Assembly: GCA_902464405.1 (NCBI GenBank)
Contig: CABQJD010000015.1
Span: 1-25,332 of the forward strand
Reading direction: 5' to 3'
DNA from: an uncultured Actinomycetaceae bacterium
GTDB lineage: Bacteria; Actinomycetota; Actinomycetes; Actinomycetales; Actinomycetaceae
Length of the DNA stretch: 25,332 nucleotides
The first letter of the stretch is position 1, and each line of letters begins with the position of its first letter. Below the pieces are notes generated by a model. It made no database searches and was not told the DNA's origin. It saw only the letters and a list, made by a program, of their open reading frames with translations. Position numbers and translations under genes: made by a program. Positions 22,300 to 25,332 of the stretch are shown piece by piece.

Positions 22300-22965
22300 A
22301 TCAACGAGCCAAGAGTGAACGATCGTATTCGCGTTCCAGAAGTGCGCCTTGTAGGACCTGGCGGTGAGCAGGTAGGGATTGTGCGTGTTGATGATGCGTT
22401 GCGTCTTGCTGAAGAAGCTAACCTTGACCTTGTGGAAGTAGCGCCAGCTGCGAAGCCTCCTGTGGCAAAGCTGATGGACTATGGTAAATACAAGTACGAG
22501 CAAGCTCAGAAAGAGCGTGAGAATCGCCGTAATCAAGCGAACTCACAAATTAAAGAGATTCGCATCGGCTTAAAGATCGATCAGCACGATTACGAGACAA
22601 AACTCAAAGCGATGATGAAATTCCTCGATGCTGGCGATAAAGTAAAAGTTCAGCTGCGGTTCAGAGGTCGTGAGCAGAGTCGTCCAGAACTGGGCTTACA
22701 GCTTATGCAGCGAGTTGCTGAAGATGCATCTGAAAATGGTGTAATCGAGGCTGCACCTCGTGTTGATGGACGCGCTATGGTGATGGTTATTGCCCCAATT
22801 CGTCGTAAGAGCCAGACGAAATCCGATCAGCGCCGCCGCCGTGAGGCGAGGCGTGAGGCTGAGCGTGCAGCAGTACACGAAGCTAAACGTGCCAAAAAAG
22901 CAGCCAGTACTGCTTCAGTAGAAGAGAATGTAGAACATGCTGCAACGCAGCAAGAGGGAGCATGA
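22300..22965 (+). CDS. infC: Translation initiation factor IF-3
   Basis: IF3 binds the 30S subunit, keeps it apart from the 50S and checks start codons and initiator tRNA. The protein (221 residues from this start) shows NEPRVNDRIRVPEVRLVGPGGEQVGIV, LDLVEVAP, MDYGKYKYEQAQKERENRRNQ, and the C-terminal domain with KIDQHDYETKLK and RFRGREQSRPELG, then a basic Ala-rich tail. The start is unusual: AAGGGG (22288-22293) stands six bases before ATC at 22300 and three before ATT at 22297, while the ATG at 22285 has no ribosome site. IF3 genes are known for non-AUG starts that allow autoregulation. The rpmI start lies two bases after the stop, so this is an operon with rpmI and rplT. Confidence 0.93.
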   Translation: MNEPRVNDRIRVPEVRLVGPGGEQVGIVRVDDALRLAEEANLDLVEVAPAAKPPVAKLMDYGKYKYEQAQKERENRRNQANSQIKEIRIGLKIDQHDYETKLKAMMKFLDAGDKVKVQLRFRGREQSRPELGLQLMQRVAEDASENGVIEAAPRVDGRAMVMVIAPIRRKSQTKSDQRRRREARREAERAAVHEAKRAKKAASTASVEENVEHAATQQEGA

Positions 22966-22967
22966 TA

Positions 22968-23165
22968 ATGCCTAAGATGAAGACCCATTCCGGCGCCAAG
23001 AAGCGTTTCCGTAAAACAGGCTCTGGCAAGCTAATGCGTGAGCAGGCAGGCGCACGCCACCTGCTCGAGCATAAGAGCAGCCGCCGCACCCGCCGTCTCG
23101 CCTCGGATCAGCCCGTGGCTCGTGCAGATGTGAAGAAGATTAATTCGTTGCTCGCTGGGCGCTGA
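22968..23165 (+). CDS. rpmI: 50S ribosomal protein L35
   Basis: L35 is a small, basic protein of the large ribosomal subunit. The 65 residues begin PKMKTHSGAKKRFRKTGSGK and include HLLEHKSSRRTRRL, the family core. The ATG at 22968 is chosen over one at 22962 because AGAGGGAG (22953-22960) is correctly spaced from it. It lies between infC and rplT, the universal order. Confidence 0.97.
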   Translation: MPKMKTHSGAKKRFRKTGSGKLMREQAGARHLLEHKSSRRTRRLASDQPVARADVKKINSLLAGR

Positions 23166-23208
23166 TCGTCCGCGCAGAGTTTGGCTGAATTTTTAAGGAG
23201 TTTAAAAG

Positions 23209-23592
23209 ATGGCACGCGTAAAGAACGCAATCAATTCCAAGAAGAAGCGCCGCACCACCCTTGAGCGCGCTAAGGGCTATCGTGGGCAGCGTTCCCGCCT
23301 CTATCGTAAGGCGAAGGAGCAGGTTACGCACTCAATAGTATACAACTACCGTGACCGTAAGGTGCGTAAAAATGAGTTCCGTAAGCTGTGGATTACTCGC
23401 ATCAATGCGGCAGCTCGTGCACATGGTCTCACTTACAACCGCTTTATGCAGGGCTTAAGCCTTGCGGGGGTTGAAATTGATCGTCGTATGCTCGCTGAGC
23501 TTGCTGTGAACGATGCTGAAGTATTTGCGGCTCTCGTAGATAAAGCTCGTGCAGCTCTTCCAGAAGACGTGAACGCTCCTGTGATGAACTAG
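23209..23592 (+). CDS. rplT: 50S ribosomal protein L20
   Basis: L20 binds 23S rRNA early in large-subunit assembly. The 127-residue protein shows ARVKNAINSKKKRRTTLERAK, GYRGQRSRLYRKAKEQV, the RDRKVRKNEFRKLWITRINAAAR core and NRFMQGLSLAGVEIDRRMLAELA. In some bacteria L20 represses its own operon by binding mRNA upstream; no such site was identified here. AAGGAG at 23195-23200 precedes the ATG. A strong terminator follows. Confidence 0.97.
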   Translation: MARVKNAINSKKKRRTTLERAKGYRGQRSRLYRKAKEQVTHSIVYNYRDRKVRKNEFRKLWITRINAAARAHGLTYNRFMQGLSLAGVEIDRRMLAELAVNDAEVFAALVDKARAALPEDVNAPVMN

Positions 23593-23648
23593 TGAGTAAA
23601 ATAGGTACAAAATAGGTACTAATTATATAACGAACTGAATGTATATAC

Positions 23649-23695
23649 GCAAAATGCTGGTGTGTACAGCTTCGCTGTACACACCAGCATTTTGC
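23649..23695. terminator. Perfect hairpin terminator after rplT
   Basis: A perfect 21-base inverted repeat (23649-23669 and 23675-23695) surrounds CTTCG, so the stem is up to 22 pairs. It carries AAAA at the left and TTTT at the right inside the arms, so it can work on either strand. It ends the infC-rpmI-rplT operon. Confidence 0.9.
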
Positions 23696-23767
23696 AATCA
23701 TTATGTATGCTGCTATCCCTGTTGTTGTTCGATACGCTGCTGCTCCCATCTCTAGATCTGAAACGGC

Positions 23768-23796
23768 TTGGCGTTTTTTATGAGAACAAAGATAAT
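23768..23796 (+). promoter_or_regulatory. Promoter of the niacin transporter gene
   Basis: TTGGCG (23768-23773) and GATAAT (23791-23796) are separated by 17 bases. Transcription would begin near 23803, leaving a leader of about 105 bases before the ATG at 23909. This also argues against a start near 23768 or 23780. Confidence 0.6.
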
Positions 23797-23822
23797 AGCG
23801 TGTGGATGCGAAGAGGCTATTA
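23793..23822. promoter_or_regulatory. Possible operator overlapping the niaP promoter
   Basis: TAATAGC (23793-23799) and GCTATTA (23816-23822) form a seven-base inverted repeat with 16 bases between. It covers the -10 end and transcription start, where a repressor would act. The arms could also form an RNA hairpin in the leader. The regulator is unknown. Confidence 0.35.
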
Positions 23823-23908
23823 AGCGCGCGCAGAAAAATATCAATAGTTCAAAAGCTAGCCCAAAAAGCTGCTTTACGTTTATAGATGTTGCAAAAGAAG
23901 GTTTTATT

Positions 23909-25324
23909 ATGCCTACACGTAATGTAGATCGTTCTGCTTGCTCTGCTGCAGCCAGCTCTGCTTTTTCTACTCAGTGTCTTACTCGCGCTGAACGTCTTGA
24001 GCGTTTGCCGTTTACTAAAAAACTTGGCAAACTCCTTGGAGCTTCAGGAATCGGTTGGGCGCTTGATGCGATGGACGTAGGGCTTATCTCTTTTGTCGTC
24101 GCTGCTCTTGGGCAGGCTTGGTCAATGAATGCCACAGAAAAATCATGGATTCTTTCTGTTGGGTTTATCGGAATGGCTGTGGGTGCCACGATTGGAGGGT
24201 TACTTGCCGATAAAATTGGCAGACGCTCAGTTTTTGCTTTAACCTTGCTGATTTATGGGCTTGCAACTGGGGCTTGCGCACTTGCTGGTAGCGTGGCTGT
24301 ATTATTGGTATTCCGTTTTTTCGTGGGCTTAGGGCTAGGAGCTGAGCTTCCTGTGGCTTCAACTCTTGTATGCGAGTTCGCACCGAAAAAAATGCGTGGT
24401 CGTATTATCGTATGGCTTGAAGCATTCTGGGCGCTTGGCTGGATTCTTTCGGCAGTGATTGGAACATTTGTTATTGCTGGCGTTGAAAACGGCTGGCGCT
24501 GGGGGCTTCTTATTGGTGCTCTTCCAGCTGTTTATTCACTTGTGATTCGTCTTCACACTCCAGAATCTGTGCGTTATCTTGAAACGTGCGGGCAAGATGA
24601 GAAGGCTGAAAAAATCGTTCAAGAATACGAACAATCCGCAGGAAGCGAATATCTCTATATCTCTGTTGGCAGTGTTGTTCGAGAAAATGATGCAGAAGAA
24701 ATAGAAGATTCTCATACACAAGATCCTCATGCGCAAGAGGTACTTTCTATCTGGAGTTCTTCAATGCGCCAGCGCACAATAGCGTTATGGCTTATTTGGT
24801 TTCTTATCAATTTCAGCTATTACGGCGCGTTTACGTGGATCCCTTCTCTTCTTTCTGATCAGTTTGGCGATCTCACAAAGAGTTTCACGTTCACACTTAT
24901 TATCACTCTTGCGCAAATTCCAGGATATGCTGCGGCTGCGTATTTAATTGAAGTTATTGGCAGGAGGCGCACGCTTGCGATCTTCCTTATTGGATCAGCA
25001 ATTGCGGCAATATGCTATGGAAATTCTGGAAGCGAAGCCATGATTATTGCATCGGGAATTATGCTTAGTTTCTTTAACCTTGGAGCATGGGGTGCACTCT
25101 ATGCAATTGGCCCTGAGCTTTATCCGACGAATGTGCGAGGAACAGGAACAGGATCAGCTGCTGGATTTGGGCGTATTGCTTCTATCGTCACGCCTCTTCT
25201 CACTCCCGTGTTCGTGCAGATTGGGGGGACGCTTCTTGCGTTTACGATATTTTCTTTTGCTTTTGCTATTGCTGCTATTGCGGCATTTTTCTTGCCAGAA
25301 AAAATGGGCGAGGAAATTGAATAG
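23909..25324 (+). CDS. niaP: NiaP-like niacin transporter (MFS)
   Basis: This is a 12-helix major facilitator transporter of 471 residues resembling NiaP (Bacillus YceI), which imports niacin for NAD synthesis. Matching blocks are GWALDAMDVGLISF in the first helix, GMAVGATIGGLLADKIGRRSVF, the FFVGLGLGAELPVASTLVCEF segment, WSSSMRQRTIALWLIWFLINFSYYGAF, LAQIPGYAAAAYLIE and SFFNLGAWGALYAIGPELYPTNVRGTG. A central charged loop with many Glu residues separates the two halves. The ATG at 23909 has AGAAGG at 23896-23901; earlier in-frame starts lie inside or just after the promoter. The gene is complete, ending eight bases before the window edge. Niacin is the likely substrate, but related carriers take other aromatic acids. 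Confidence 0.85.
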   Translation: MPTRNVDRSACSAAASSAFSTQCLTRAERLERLPFTKKLGKLLGASGIGWALDAMDVGLISFVVAALGQAWSMNATEKSWILSVGFIGMAVGATIGGLLADKIGRRSVFALTLLIYGLATGACALAGSVAVLLVFRFFVGLGLGAELPVASTLVCEFAPKKMRGRIIVWLEAFWALGWILSAVIGTFVIAGVENGWRWGLLIGALPAVYSLVIRLHTPESVRYLETCGQDEKAEKIVQEYEQSAGSEYLYISVGSVVRENDAEEIEDSHTQDPHAQEVLSIWSSSMRQRTIALWLIWFLINFSYYGAFTWIPSLLSDQFGDLTKSFTFTLIITLAQIPGYAAAAYLIEVIGRRRTLAIFLIGSAIAAICYGNSGSEAMIIASGIMLSFFNLGAWGALYAIGPELYPTNVRGTGTGSAAGFGRIASIVTPLLTPVFVQIGGTLLAFTIFSFAFAIAAIAAFFLPEKMGEEIE

Positions 25325-25332
25325 ATAAACAA

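Overview
The window looks like core chromosome of a low-to-mid GC Actinomycetota species, most likely in or near the Actinomycetaceae; I cannot name the genus. The signs are the gene order lepA-trmB-hemW-dnaJ-rsmE-phoH-ybeY-corC-era, the long actinobacterial form of LeuA, leuA-recO-uppS next to era, a sortase-anchored surface protein, and frequent GTG/TTG starts. No rRNA, tRNA, CRISPR array, insertion sequence or prophage was seen.

Layout. Bases 1-3655 are the accessory end: a short CAGA repeat at the edge, a terminator, a large sortase-anchored surface protein with DUF1542-like helical repeats, a long hairpin terminator, and a membrane-anchored HNH (DUF1524-like) nuclease. Bases 3656-14652 are a co-directional run of translation, rRNA/tRNA modification and stress genes: lepA, trmB, hemW, an unrecognised membrane-anchored protein, dnaJ, rsmE, phoH, ybeY, a CBS/CorC membrane protein and era, many of them overlapping or closely spaced. 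hrcA, which usually sits just before this dnaJ, is absent here. Bases 14653-18489 carry leuA behind a leucine leader peptide and a pseudoknot leader, then recO and uppS, both with promoters that suggest leaderless mRNA. A VIT-family iron/manganese transporter follows on the minus strand, with a weak DtxR/IdeR-like box upstream. A 0.6-kb divergent spacer holds a pair of direct repeats. Then come two proteins of unknown function and an SseB-family protein. The infC-rpmI-rplT operon has a structured leader and probably a non-AUG infC start, and it ends in a perfect hairpin. The last gene is a NiaP-like niacin transporter with its own promoter and a possible operator.

How the genes work together. 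Most genes serve ribosome function: LepA (elongation), TrmB (tRNA m7G), RsmE (16S m3U1498), YbeY (16S processing), Era (30S assembly), IF3, L35 and L20. DnaJ, RecO and UppS serve protein folding, DNA repair and cell-wall lipid carrier synthesis. The most informative non-coding elements are the leuA leader (14791-14877), which fits the known actinobacterial LEU pseudoknot, the infC leader and start, and the competing hairpins before dnaJ. I found no clear new multi-gene system; the strongest leads are regulatory RNAs and operator-like sites.
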